From positions 42,113-106,112 of the forward strand of contig NZ_JAGXJN010000032.1 of assembly GCF_019091455.1 (NCBI RefSeq): a stretch of DNA of 64,000 nucleotides, in the 5' to 3' direction. Each line of letters opens with the position of its first letter. Position 1 is the stretch's first letter. The notes under the pieces are model-generated. The model ran no database searches. It saw nothing but the letters and a program-made list of their open reading frames with translations, and was not told the origin of the DNA. A program made the position numbers and the translations under genes. Of this stretch, positions 42,877 to 53,400 are shown piece by piece. This stretch comes from Chitinophaga sp. GbtcB8 (GTDB lineage: Bacteria; Bacteroidota; Bacteroidia; Chitinophagales; Chitinophagaceae).

Positions 42877-43977
42877 ATGAACCGAAATTTTTCCGCAGTG
42901 TTACTTTTTCTCATGCTATCAGGCATCCTTGCATGTAAGCATGAACCTTTTCCGGGTGGTGATCATCACCAAAAGCTGGAGCTAGTTTTCAAGGACTCAG
43001 CCTATCAGTTAACAGGAGTTGCTAAGCAGCAAGGCGGGCTGTTGCTTGTAAACTATCCCCGCTGGTCTGATAAATATAAAAATGCGGTGGTGAGTGTGCA
43101 GGATACGATTCACTCAACGCCTTACCCTGACCAGGTGTTTAATAGCTGGCAACCCGGCACAGATGGCAGGAACAAATGGGTTTGTGTGCAGTCTGTTTAT
43201 GTAGATGACAATAACACAATCTGGGTGCTGGACCCCGCTGCCCCCTTCCTAAAAACCATACAGGGACAGGGTGCTAAACTGGTTAAGATGCTGGGCAACA
43301 GGAAAATGCCTATGGAGATCTTTGACCTCAATGCAGTGCTGCCGGATACTGCTTATGCAAATGATGTGCGCATTGATGTAAGAAGACAATTTGCGTATTT
43401 AACGGAATCCAAGGGCGGCGGGATCATTGTTATTGATCTTGCAACACATAAAATGCGCCGGGTGCTGGCAGGTCACTACTCCGTTATTTCTGATCCTGCA
43501 TTTAAATTCATCATTGACGGCCGTGAGCTGATGAAGGATGGCAAACCTGCGAAATTCAATTCAGATGGGATTGCGCTTACACCGGATGGTAAATGGCTGT
43601 ATTATAAACCCCTGAGTGATGATAAGCTGTATCGTATAGAAACGCAGTACTTAAGGGACTGGAACCTTTCCGGCAATGCGCTTGAGCGCCATGTACAAGA
43701 CCTGGGACATTTTTCAACCACAGACGGGATGATCTTTGACCGGAGCGGCAACCTGTATATGGGCGATCTGCAGCATTACCGCCTTTTAAAGATCACGCCC
43801 AGCCTTTCTATGCATATCATTGTGCAGGATCCGCGGCTGATCTGGCCGGACAGCTATTCCATAGCCGGGGGGTATCTTTATGTCAGCTGTTCGCAGATCC
43901 AAAAGCAGCCGGAATACAATAACGGCATTGACAGGCGAACCTCCCCTTATACAGTGTACAGGATCAGGATTGACTAA
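42877..43977 (+). CDS. Major royal jelly protein/yellow-family lipoprotein
   Basis: A 366-residue lipoprotein (LMLSGILAC, Cys20). The mature part is a beta-propeller of the royal-jelly/yellow (MRJP) family: NYPRWSDKYKNAVVSVQDT, VCVQSVYVDDNNTIWVLDPA, YANDVRIDVRRQFAYLTES and SDGIALTPDGKWLYYKPLSDD, then FSTTDGMIFDRSGNLYMGDL. Bacterial members bind small ligands or act on catechol-like compounds; activity cannot be told. It likely faces the periplasm. The gene is followed closely by a truncated gene remnant. Confidence 0.88.
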   Translation: MNRNFSAVLLFLMLSGILACKHEPFPGGDHHQKLELVFKDSAYQLTGVAKQQGGLLLVNYPRWSDKYKNAVVSVQDTIHSTPYPDQVFNSWQPGTDGRNKWVCVQSVYVDDNNTIWVLDPAAPFLKTIQGQGAKLVKMLGNRKMPMEIFDLNAVLPDTAYANDVRIDVRRQFAYLTESKGGGIIVIDLATHKMRRVLAGHYSVISDPAFKFIIDGRELMKDGKPAKFNSDGIALTPDGKWLYYKPLSDDKLYRIETQYLRDWNLSGNALERHVQDLGHFSTTDGMIFDRSGNLYMGDLQHYRLLKITPSLSMHIIVQDPRLIWPDSYSIAGGYLYVSCSQIQKQPEYNNGIDRRTSPYTVYRIRID

Positions 43978-44082
43978 ATAAACCGCCCGCAGCCTTGCGG
44001 ACAATAACTGTGGCGCATACCAGGCTGTTGAAAAGTGCTTACCACATTAACTTTATCATCATTGACTGGTTTATGGTGCGTA

Positions 44083-44466
44083 ATGAGATTGGAAAATCTC
44101 AATGCTGACACAACCAGGCCGTTATTGCTGTTACAGAGCAATGGGGCCGGGCAATACAAATTACTTGCAAGAAATGACCATGTGGTATTATGTATGGGTT
44201 GCGGCGGCGTTCATGGCGATCCATACCAGGGTATCACCATCAAGAATGGTTACTTTTCAATTGAACATTTTGGTGGCAGTGGCTGGCGGTGGACAAGGAT
44301 CATTACTTTCAGATTCGATCTGAAAACGAAATCATTCTATTTACACCGGGATGCAGGAGAATCCTGGTTTATATCAGATCCGGATAAAACAACCGGGAAT
44401 TTGTTCAGCAAAGAAGATTTTGACAAGCTGGCTTTTGATAAATTCTCTTACAACAAAGGCTGGTAG
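44083..44466 (+). pseudogene. Truncated C-terminal part of a Bacteroidota secreted protein
   Basis: Residues after ATG 44083 (a GTG at 44035 is also in frame) show a recognisable end of a family of about 250-residue Bacteroidota proteins: DTTRPLLLLQSNGAGQYKL, ARNDHVVLCMGCGGVHGDP, NGYFSIEHFGGSGWRW and FYLHRDAGESWFISDPDKTT. The N-terminal half with signal peptide and the DLNxDGxxD-type repeat that I expect is missing. The DNA just upstream has protein-like fragments in another frame (DWFMVRNEIGKSQC), suggesting a frameshift plus deletion. Probably a dead gene; a cytosolic short form is less likely. Confidence 0.5.
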
Positions 44467-44523
44467 TGTACCCTGATTAGTATTTACCCGTAATAAATGA
44501 ATCCCTTTCTCTAATATTGCAGC

Positions 44524-45159
44524 ATGTTAGCGCTTCCCATTACCATACGGATCCCCACAGACCAGGAGCTGGATCACCGGCCTGATATTGACGGGATCCT
44601 GCACAAAAGGAGAAAAGCAAATATCCGTGAGGGTTATAAGCTGGAGCTCAATGAGGCCCGGCGTTTGCCTTTCCGGTTCCAGGCCACCATCAATATTGAT
44701 AATGGCCGTTTATGGCAGCTGTTCCTTGCCCTGGCAGCCACGCTGCCACAAAAGGTAAGCTGCGTATACGGGTTGTATGAAGAGGAAAGTGAAACAACCG
44801 CTTTCCTTCAGAAAGATTTTGTATTGAATGAGCTGGAAAAGTACCGGGAAGAGCTTTCCCAGGAATGCCAGCTTGAATTTGGATTGCTGTTCCAGACAAA
44901 GGAAGTGCTTATTGAATTAGGCGTAAGCGAAAGTAAATACATCCGCTACTGGGGAGTAGAGCTGGAACGCTTTCGCCTGCTGATGCAGTCATTTCAGCTG
45001 CCCCCTGTAGAAGGGCTGGAGTTCATTGATGAATACCCCAAAATAGTAACGCCGTTACGGGAGCTGATACCGACGGCCAAAGCACCGGAAACGGTTGTTT
45101 ATTACCTGGATCAGGCTTTTCATATAGACAGAAGGCCGCCGGATGTTCTTTTTGATTAA
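44524..45159 (+). CDS. Conserved hypothetical protein, first gene of the sulfation-type operon
   Basis: A 211-residue cytosolic protein with no signal or membrane segment and no motif I recognise. It mixes helices and strands (FRFQATINIDNGRLWQLFLA, SCVYGLYEEESETTAFLQKD) and ends RRPPDVLFD. A promoter-like TAATATTGC at 44512-44520 is 3 bp before the start codon, so the message may be almost leaderless. The next gene starts 40 bp after its stop and the three following genes are tightly packed, which places this protein in the same operon as the beta-hydroxylase, sulfotransferase and APS kinase. It could be a substrate-binding or scaffold protein, but that is only inference. Confidence 0.7.
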   Translation: MLALPITIRIPTDQELDHRPDIDGILHKRRKANIREGYKLELNEARRLPFRFQATINIDNGRLWQLFLALAATLPQKVSCVYGLYEEESETTAFLQKDFVLNELEKYREELSQECQLEFGLLFQTKEVLIELGVSESKYIRYWGVELERFRLLMQSFQLPPVEGLEFIDEYPKIVTPLRELIPTAKAPETVVYYLDQAFHIDRRPPDVLFD

Positions 45160-45199
45160 TGAATATTTTTTAGATATTTAGGCCACTGTTAAAGAGCTA

Positions 45200-45880
45200 A
45201 TGAACCACATAAAATTCTCCCAATCCTACAATACAGACACCCTTCGCAGGGAGCTGGAAGCGGTTTTAAAAGAAGACTGGCCGCAGCATTTCAATCAGCG
45301 GGACTTTAACGGCGACTGGCGAAGTATTTCCCTCCGCTCTGCCAGCGGGGAAAGCAACGACATTTACGCACATGCAAACAGCACATACAGCAATACGCCC
45401 GTGCTTGGCCTTATGCCTTATGTAACCGGCATCTTAGAGGCCTGGCATTGTGAAAAGGAAGCCGTACGCCTATTGTCCCTGGCCCCCGGAAGCCTTATTA
45501 AACCGCACCGGGATCCCGGATGCGCGTACCAGGATGGTGTATTCAGGATCCATATTCCCATTATCACTAATCCGGATGTATACTTTACCCTTGAAGAAGA
45601 AAAGCTGCACCTGGGCGCAGGCGAATGCTGGTACCTCAATTTCGCCGCCACGCACAGTATCGTTAACAATGGTAATACGCCAAGGGTACACCTGGTGATA
45701 GACGGCATCCGGAACAGCTGGACAGATGACCTGTTTGCCGCGCATGGCTACGATCTTTTAGCAGAGCATGCGCCGAAAAGTTATGATGATGCTACAAAAG
45801 CCAGGATGATAGCGGAACTTGAAAACATGAACACCCCTGCTGCCAGGGATTTAATTGCCAGCCTAAAAGCAGGAAAATAA
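45200..45880 (+). CDS. Aspartyl/asparaginyl beta-hydroxylase family dioxygenase
   Basis: A 226-residue cytosolic protein of the Asp/Asn beta-hydroxylase family (2-oxoglutarate/Fe(II) jelly roll). The HxD iron motif is His103-Arg-Asp105 in IKPHRDPGCAY; the distal His is His152 in FAATHSIVNNG and Arg162 plus His164 in PRVHLVIDG would hold 2-oxoglutarate. LSLAPGSLIKPH and GECWYLNF are family blocks. Members hydroxylate Asp/Asn side chains in peptides or free amino acids. The stop overlaps the start of the sulfotransferase gene by one base, so expression is coupled. Confidence 0.88.
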   Translation: MNHIKFSQSYNTDTLRRELEAVLKEDWPQHFNQRDFNGDWRSISLRSASGESNDIYAHANSTYSNTPVLGLMPYVTGILEAWHCEKEAVRLLSLAPGSLIKPHRDPGCAYQDGVFRIHIPIITNPDVYFTLEEEKLHLGAGECWYLNFAATHSIVNNGNTPRVHLVIDGIRNSWTDDLFAAHGYDLLAEHAPKSYDDATKARMIAELENMNTPAARDLIASLKAGK

Positions 45881-46836
45881 TGCAAGCTTCTTTAATAGTC
45901 AACTGGATCCCCTTCCGGCTTAGTTATACCAGCCCTGATGAATGGACCCTGAAATGGCTGGACCTTGGAAATGAGCGGATGATCAAACCATTCTTTGATG
46001 AAACGATACAGGTTTGCCGTATCAGGCAACGGCAAAGGTCGCTGCTGGAAAGCCTGAGCAGCGCTGATTTTTTAGCGGAGGCCAGTAAAGACTTAGCTTC
46101 GCTGGAACCCTCTGCATTTATTTTCCATGTTTCCCGCTGCGGCTCTACCCTGCTGTCGCAGGCATTTTCAGCGCCGGAGGAAAATATTGTGGTTGCAGAA
46201 GCCCCTTTGCTGGATGAAATTTTAAGGGCAGATGAAAAGCTGCCAGGCCTCAGTGCCGCTACCCGGGAAACCTGGTTCCGCCTGGCCCTGAAGCTGATGG
46301 GGCAGCAACGCAACTATAAAGAAAGCAACTATATCATTAAGCTGGATAGCTGGCATATTCATTTCTATAACCTGTTGCGGGAATGGTTTCCGCAAACGCC
46401 TTTCTTCTTTTTATACCGCAAACCGGATGAGGTTATTGCATCTCATGATAAACGAAGAGGCATCCATAGCGTTCCGGGAATGGTGAATCCTGCCTTGCTT
46501 AAAACAGCTGAACCCGCGCATTTTGGAGGCGATTTTAACCGTTATACGGCACAGGTGCTTGAACAGTATTACTTAAAGCTGCAGGAGATCTTCCGACTGG
46601 ATCATCCGCGCAACTGTTTCTTTGATTTTGCCCATGGCGGAAAAGAAATGGTAGCAGCCTTCAGCGCATTTACCAGCATTCCCGTAAAAGATACGGACCA
46701 GGTGAATGACCGCCTGAAATATCACAGCAAATCAGCACAGGAGGTTTTTACACCGGAATCTCATGAAAACAATGAAAGATTCTTTTTTAATGATTGTCAT
46801 GCCGCCTATGAGCAGCTAAAACACCTTACCCTTTAA
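45880..46836 (+). CDS. Sulfotransferase-like protein
   Basis: A 318-residue cytosolic protein. FHVSRCGSTLLSQAF (about 82-96) is a 5'-phosphosulfate-binding loop of sulfotransferases (P-loop-like, R.GST), and FFFLYRKPDEVIASHDKR (about 174-192) matches the 3'-phosphate-binding strand-helix with R.P....S. The N-terminal 80 residues are a family-specific extension. It should move sulfate from PAPS to a hydroxyl or amine. The direct neighbour encodes APS kinase, which makes PAPS, and the previous gene encodes a hydroxylase that could create the acceptor hydroxyl. Confidence 0.85.
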   Translation: MQASLIVNWIPFRLSYTSPDEWTLKWLDLGNERMIKPFFDETIQVCRIRQRQRSLLESLSSADFLAEASKDLASLEPSAFIFHVSRCGSTLLSQAFSAPEENIVVAEAPLLDEILRADEKLPGLSAATRETWFRLALKLMGQQRNYKESNYIIKLDSWHIHFYNLLREWFPQTPFFFLYRKPDEVIASHDKRRGIHSVPGMVNPALLKTAEPAHFGGDFNRYTAQVLEQYYLKLQEIFRLDHPRNCFFDFAHGGKEMVAAFSAFTSIPVKDTDQVNDRLKYHSKSAQEVFTPESHENNERFFFNDCHAAYEQLKHLTL

Positions 46837-46840
46837 GCAA

Positions 46841-47371
46841 ATGGGCAATATCATCCAGCTTACCGGCTTATCAGGATCCGGCAAAACCACGCTCTCCAAT
46901 GCTTTGTTTGAATGGGCAAACCAGCAGCACTTAAAAGTGAAGGTAATAGACGGCGATGTTTACCGCCAAACGCTTTGCAAAGATCTTGGATTTAGCAAAG
47001 CAGACCGCCTGGAAAATATTTCCCGTTTAGGCGCTTATGCCGGCTCCATTGCTGCAGACTATGATCTTGTTTGCATAGCAGCCATCAACCCCTATGAGGA
47101 AGGAAGAAATAAGCTCCGGCTGCAATACAGGGCTTTATTGATCTGGCTGAAGTGCGATCTGAAAACATTGATCAGCAGGGACCCCAAAGGGCTTTACCGG
47201 AAAGCGCTGCTACCGGATACCCACCCTGACAAGATCCATAACCTTACCGGCCTGAATGATACCTTTGAAACACCCGCCCTCCCGGACCTTATCCTGGATA
47301 CGGATCAATTAGATCCGCAGCAGATGCTTGCACACACCCTCAGTTTCCTGAAACACAAACAATTGGTATAA
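46841..47371 (+). CDS. cysC: Adenylyl-sulfate (APS) kinase
   Basis: A 176-residue APS kinase: Walker A GLSGSGKTT (residues 9-17), IDGDVYRQTLCKDLGFSKADR with the DGD and the family lid region LENISRLGAYAG, and CIAAINPYEEGRNKLR. It phosphorylates APS to PAPS. It is a bit shorter than typical CysC, mostly at the end. No ATP sulfurylase gene is nearby, so APS must come from elsewhere in the genome. The start lies 4 bp after the sulfotransferase stop and a terminator follows at 47386: it is the last gene of the operon. Confidence 0.9.
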   Translation: MGNIIQLTGLSGSGKTTLSNALFEWANQQHLKVKVIDGDVYRQTLCKDLGFSKADRLENISRLGAYAGSIAADYDLVCIAAINPYEEGRNKLRLQYRALLIWLKCDLKTLISRDPKGLYRKALLPDTHPDKIHNLTGLNDTFETPALPDLILDTDQLDPQQMLAHTLSFLKHKQLV

Positions 47372-47385
47372 ATAATAAAGATCAA

Positions 47386-47407
47386 TGCCCACTCTTGCGA
47401 GTGGGCA
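47386..47407 (+). terminator. Terminator of the hydroxylase-sulfotransferase operon
   Basis: Perfect inverted repeat TGCCCACTC / GAGTGGGCA with loop TTGC, followed by CTGGTTTTTCTG, 15 bp after the APS kinase stop. Confidence 0.85.
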
Positions 47408-47452
47408 CTGGTTTTTCTGTTTTCAAAAACCCGTTTTATAAATTGATCCCTC

Positions 47453-50400
47453 TTATTGCCTGATGATGATGCGGGTAGTTTCCTTTCTATTATTGGTTAT
47501 GGTCATATAATATACACCTGGCGGCAACCCTGCAAAGGATACCGTATGCATGGCGCTGCTAATGCGCTGAACGCGCAGCACGGTCCCGCTGTTGGACAAA
47601 ATGGTGATCCATGCATCCTGCAAAGGCTCCTGCATTTTCACATGCAGCTCATTTACTACCGGGTTGGGATATACGCTAAGGGCTGCCGGCTGGGACGGTA
47701 CTGGTTTACCGGCTGCCATAACAGCCTGCCTTAATAACGCAGCTCCTGAAGCAGGCGCTGTACCCCAGATCAGCTGACCTTTGTAATACAGGGCTGTACG
47801 CGGGTTCAGGCTTAAAATACCCGGCTGGTAAGAGTAATCATTAGCCTGGTTAAAGGCGGACCAATTAACCTTTGCAATACGGTACTGGATATTGCCGGAA
47901 TTACTGAGCGGATAAAGCGCGCCTGCAGCAGGTTTTACTTTCAGCTCAAAATAAGCGTCGGCACTGTCAGCCGCAGGGCTTAAGCGTACAAAGCTTCCGC
48001 TGATATGCTGCGCACCCAGGGCAGCATAATCTATCCAATAGTTCAGGGCCGTAATGCTGTCTTCAGCCGTGAACCAGTAACGTACAGAGAGGTCTTCATA
48101 ATTCACAGGTACGTTCCCTTCATTAATGATCCTGACATAAGTGCTGATGGTATTCTGTGCGCTGGAAACTGCCTGGGTAGCTACTTTCAGGCTCACTACA
48201 GCAGCAGCTGCTGCCGGTTCAATACCCCATACCAGTTTACCGTTACGGTATAATGTTATATGATCATTAGCCGTATAGGAGCTATTGGGTGCATAGGAAT
48301 AATCGCCTGTTTCCTGCAGAACAGCTGAATTCTTATTAGCGATCCTGGATTGAATAGCTCCGGAGCCGCCGCCAGCTGCCAGTGTACCTGCGGTTGAGTC
48401 AAAGCTGTATTCAATATACCCGAAAGCGCCGTTACGCGGCGTATCCAATGCTGCATATTTCATTTTCACCCTGCTGCTTCCCAGCGCTGCATAGTCAACC
48501 CAGGTATTAATGCCGGCAAAGTTCTCGGCGGTGAACCAGTAACGGGCTGTCAGCTCTTTGTAAGCAACCGGTATAGTATCAGGGTTCATGACCTTCAGAT
48601 AAGGTTTGATGGTAGTACCGGCAATCTGGCTATCACCATCCATATGCTGCACCTGCAGGTTGAACGGTAATACATGTAATACCTGTTTTGCAATGGCAGG
48701 CGCATAAATGCTGTCGCCTGCCTGGGTGGCTATAATAGTATCGCTACCCGGTTGCAATATGTTTACAACACCGTTTGTTATGGTAGCCACTGTTTCATTG
48801 GCACTGGAAAAGCTAACAGGAAGGCCGGAAGTGGCGGTAGCTGTAATGCTAAGATCTGCATCGCCTATACGCTTAGTGGGCAAAGCGGTAAAGGTGATCT
48901 CCTGCATGGCCTTCATAGTACCGGCAATTTCAGCGGCTGTTAAAGCCCGGTTATAGATCCTGAACTCATCTATTTTAGCCTTCAGATTGGGGTCTGCTGT
49001 AAACTGTGATTTACCCAGGTAATTCTGCGTTGTGCTGCCAAGCGCCGCAGGTTTGATGCTTACGCCGGTATTAGCAGCAACCAGGTTTCCGTTAATATAT
49101 AAGCTGCAGGTATTGCCCGACTGGGTAATGGCGAAATGTGTCCAGGTATTTAGCGGAAAGCTATAGTTATAGTTTACCTGTTGTTCGCCTCCTCCATTCT
49201 TGATAGCATAACGCACGATGGATTTGCCGGATGTAACACCCGCCTGTGGCGTAAGGAAAAGATAATTATTAGTACCGTTGCCGAAATCAAAGATGCGCAT
49301 CCAGGTGCTGAGTGCATCCATTTTTACCCAGGTGGTGATGGTAAAATTATTCAGGGTGCTTAACACACCTGCAGGCAGTGATGCATAGGCATTTGCAGTA
49401 CCATCCAGCTGCAGCGCAGTGGCAGCATAACCGGTATCACGTTTGGCGGCAACGGCAAGGTTGGCATGATTAGCGCCCCATACGTCGCGGCTGCGGGTAT
49501 CACTTTGCTCATCAAACTTCCAGTAGCCATGCTGTCCAACATTAGGCGTTGCCGTTACCGGATCGCTGGCAGGGTTTATCAGGCCGCTATCCACAGAGGC
49601 TATTTCATAATAGTAAGTGCTTCCATTATTAACAGCCGTATCGGTGTACCGGGCAGCTGTAACAGTGTCCAGCGCGGTAAACGGACCATCCGGCCCGGTA
49701 GCGCGTTTCACCAGGTAGCGCAGCTGCTGGATGGCGTTCCATTCAACAATATTCTTTTTATCGCCTGAAGCCACCATCAAACCGCTTACAATATTGCTGT
49801 ACACGGTGAGCGTAAGCGTGCTTGTTCCGGTGCCGGTTGCACCAGTGGCGCTCAGCTGTACTGCAAATGCGCCGTTTACCGTGGGTGTGCCGGATATTAC
49901 ACCAGTGCTGGTATCAATGCGCAACCCTGCCGGAAGACCGCTGGCATGGAAAATACCCGGCGATTTAATGGCTGTAATTGTATAAGTGAACGGCTTGCCG
50001 ATGATCACGGATGCTGAATCAGGGCTGGTGATCACAGACGGTAAGGTACGGTCGTCCAGCAGCAGGATATCGTTGCCGGTGCCGCCCCTGTAAGTGATCC
50101 GGAAATTGAGTCCGTTCACCTTAACAAGCGACATTTCCGGTAAGCTGTCAAAGATGCCTGTTACGGCTGCAGTGCCGGTATTATCCACAATAGTATAAGA
50201 AGTACCGGCAGGAATAGTTGCTGCACCTATACCGGTGATGGCTAAACGCGGGTTGTTGAGCACTATACCGGAAACGCTTACCCGGTCGGCGTCGCCATTA
50301 GCGGTATTTAGTTCTGCGAGGTAAGCAGCATCCTGCCGGAGGGTAAGCTGCCCTGTAGTGAACCTGCCAATACCCTGGCTGCCCGGGGCCAGCATAGCGC

Positions 50401-53400
50401 CCGTGCCTGCACCTGTACCCACTGTTACTGCACCGGTGCACTTACCAATACCGCCTATTGTACCTGCCACCACACTGGTAGTGCTGGTGATCTGGCCTGT
50501 ACTGTCTATCAACAGCGTACCACCTGTAACCGTAGTATTTCCGTTATAGTTATTGGCGCCGGTAAAACGCAGGATACCTGTACCCTCTTTAATGATGGTG
50601 AGCGCGCCGGTAATGATACCATTGAAAGTAGTATTGCTATTCAATGCGCCAATGCTTATAACAGGCGCACCATTGTCCCTCCGGAGCTGCCCGCCGCCTG
50701 ACATAGCGCCAAAGCGGATAGTATCGGTAAATGTAAAGCCCTGGCCATCTGTAAAGCCGTTATTGAATATCCAGCGGGCTTTGGCGCTGCCTGCTGTAGC
50801 AACATTAAAGCGTATCCGGTGATTAGAGCTTCTGTTCACTGAAATGAACGTACCGGTGAATTCGCGGTTATCACCATTCAGCTGTAAGCCGCTGGTGCTG
50901 GCGCCGTCATGTTCAATAACGCCACTGCCCAACATTCTGCCGGCAAATGTGAGCCCGCCTCCATTACTGTACAGATAACTTTTTACGCTATCCTTTATAA
51001 TGATATCATTAAAAAGTACCGCGGTGTTATTGTTCATCAATGCGCCGCCATTCATGATCACAGGGCCTGTGCCTGCAGGGCCTGATAATGGCGCACCAAT
51101 AGCGCCGGTGCCTACGCCGGTCAGCGCGGTGGCGGTGTTGGGAGGCCATCCCCCGGCATTGGCGCCATTGAGGGTAAGGCCGCCGGTAAATGTATTAGCG
51201 CCGGCAAGGTTCAATGTGGCACGCCCGTTCTTCACAATACCTCCGTTCCCGCTTATAGGGCCGCTCAGGGAAATATCCCCTGCTATAGTATTGACGGCAA
51301 CTGTGCGGTTTATTTGCATAGGCAGGTTAATCACCTGGGCATTGGTTGCATTGTTGATAATATCATTGCCCAGCAGTACGGTATCGCCGTTGATGGTAAA
51401 GGGGTCTGCACCTGCATTAAATTGTAAACGTGCAATTTCCAGCTTATCAATATCATTATTCAGCGTATCTGTTGTTGAAGTATTAAAGCTCAATAATGCG
51501 GGGCTTACAGGAGCAGTTTGACCTACCCAGTTAGCGCCATTACTCCAGCTGCCGGTAGCAGCAGTAGGGCCCCAGCTAAGGGATACGGCTGCGGGAACGC
51601 CCAGCACTTCCTGCGAGTTCGCGCTTTCAAGCGGTGTTGCAAAGGAAGTTATTACATAGTAATAATAGCTGCCGTTGCTTACTGCGCTGTCAGTGTATCG
51701 CGTGGCGCTCAGGTGGGATGCAATGGTTGTATAAGGCCCACCTCTTACAGCGCTTCTCTTTACGTTATAGGTGTTTGCCCCTTCAGCTGCAGGCCAGCTT
51801 ATGCTGACCAGGCCATTTGCATTTTCAATGGCAGGCGCTGATGGTATGGCAGGCGGAAGCTGTAAAGTAACTTCCGCAGAAGCGGCACTTTCCAGCGAAC
51901 CTGCATAGGCTGTAACTACATAGTAGTTATGACCGGGATAAACAGCCGCATCTACATAATACGTACCGGTAACTCCTGATACAATGGTTGTGTAAGGCCC
52001 TCCGGCAGTAAGCGAGTGTTTTATAGCATAGCTGGTTGCAGCTGCGGATGCCACCCATGAAATACGGATAGTGCTGTCTGTTTCCTTGGTAAGTGCAGGG
52101 TTTGCGGGTGGTACAGGCGGCACATTACTCACCACTTTCAGCATCAATACGGCAGATCCGGTACCACTGCTATTTTGCACGTTCAATGTTACCGGGAAGG
52201 TGCCGGTAGTATCAGGTATTCCGGATATGATACCTGTGGCACTATCAACTGCAAGGCCGCCAGGCAGGCCCGCGGCGCTGAATGTTGTGGCAGCAGGTGC
52301 AGCTGTAATGGCATAGCTGAATGCAGCACCCAGAACAGCCGTATCGGCTGTTGCGCTGCTGATAACAGGCGAACCTGCGGGTGACAGGTTGGTAATGGCT
52401 ACACCATCAAAAACAGCGGTGCTCAGCGCCGAAGTATTATGCGAGCTTACACAAAGACCCACATATACCGGTTCTGCCATCGGGATCTCTACTGCGGAAA
52501 GGCAGGTCCAGCTGATGCTGTCAAATGAGTGATAGGCGGTGATGCGGGAACCAATTTTTTCCAGCTTTAACCAGTAAGGCCTGCCGGCTACATAGTGATC
52601 CAGGTAACCGCCGGGCGGGTTATTCCAGGATATGTTTGTTTTGCTCCAGGCAGCAGCGCCGCGCCACGTAGAGGCGATACGGTTATTCGGCTGCATGAAC
52701 AGGCCTGTAAAACGCGCATCGTCGCTGAGCGATTCGCGGAACATGATGCCTGCTTTGGCTGCGGCGTCTGTATTGTCCATAGCCGTAATACGGGCCACAA
52801 TAGCCACGTTCCCACTAACCTTCTGAAAGGCAAAGTTGAAAGCATCTTTAGACTGCAGCACTGGAACGGGTATATCAGCGCCTGCACCTTTCACCGTCCA
52901 GCTGCCATTGCTGTAAACGGCGCTGCCTGCAAGACCGGTAGCGCCTACATCAACATTAGTAAGATGAGTAACAGCTGCTGTAGCAGGATGCTGTACTGGT
53001 GAAAGGGCAACAGCAGTACTGGGGTCTGCGCTTTTCCGGTAAAGGAAGGTGGCGGCATCTTCACCCAGCAGATCCCGCATGGCAATTGTATATGGAGCAG
53101 GAATGCCTTTACGTAAAGTATAAGCGCCCTCAATAATATTGTACATTCTAAACCGCTGCTTTGCAGTACCATTGGAGCCCCATCCTGTGAAAAAACCATA
53201 GGTGCCGCCAAACGGAATAAACCTGAAGCCGGTAGTGTCTGTATGAAAGTGCGTATATAATTCGCTGATGGCCAGCAGGCGGTTATCAAGATCTGCAAAC
53301 ACATCTGTTCCCTGTTTCCAGGCTACTTCAGCACTCCAGGCCAGCGCTTCACCCTGTCCGCGCCAGTGGCCTTCATCACGGCCGGCATCTCCCACCTGGC

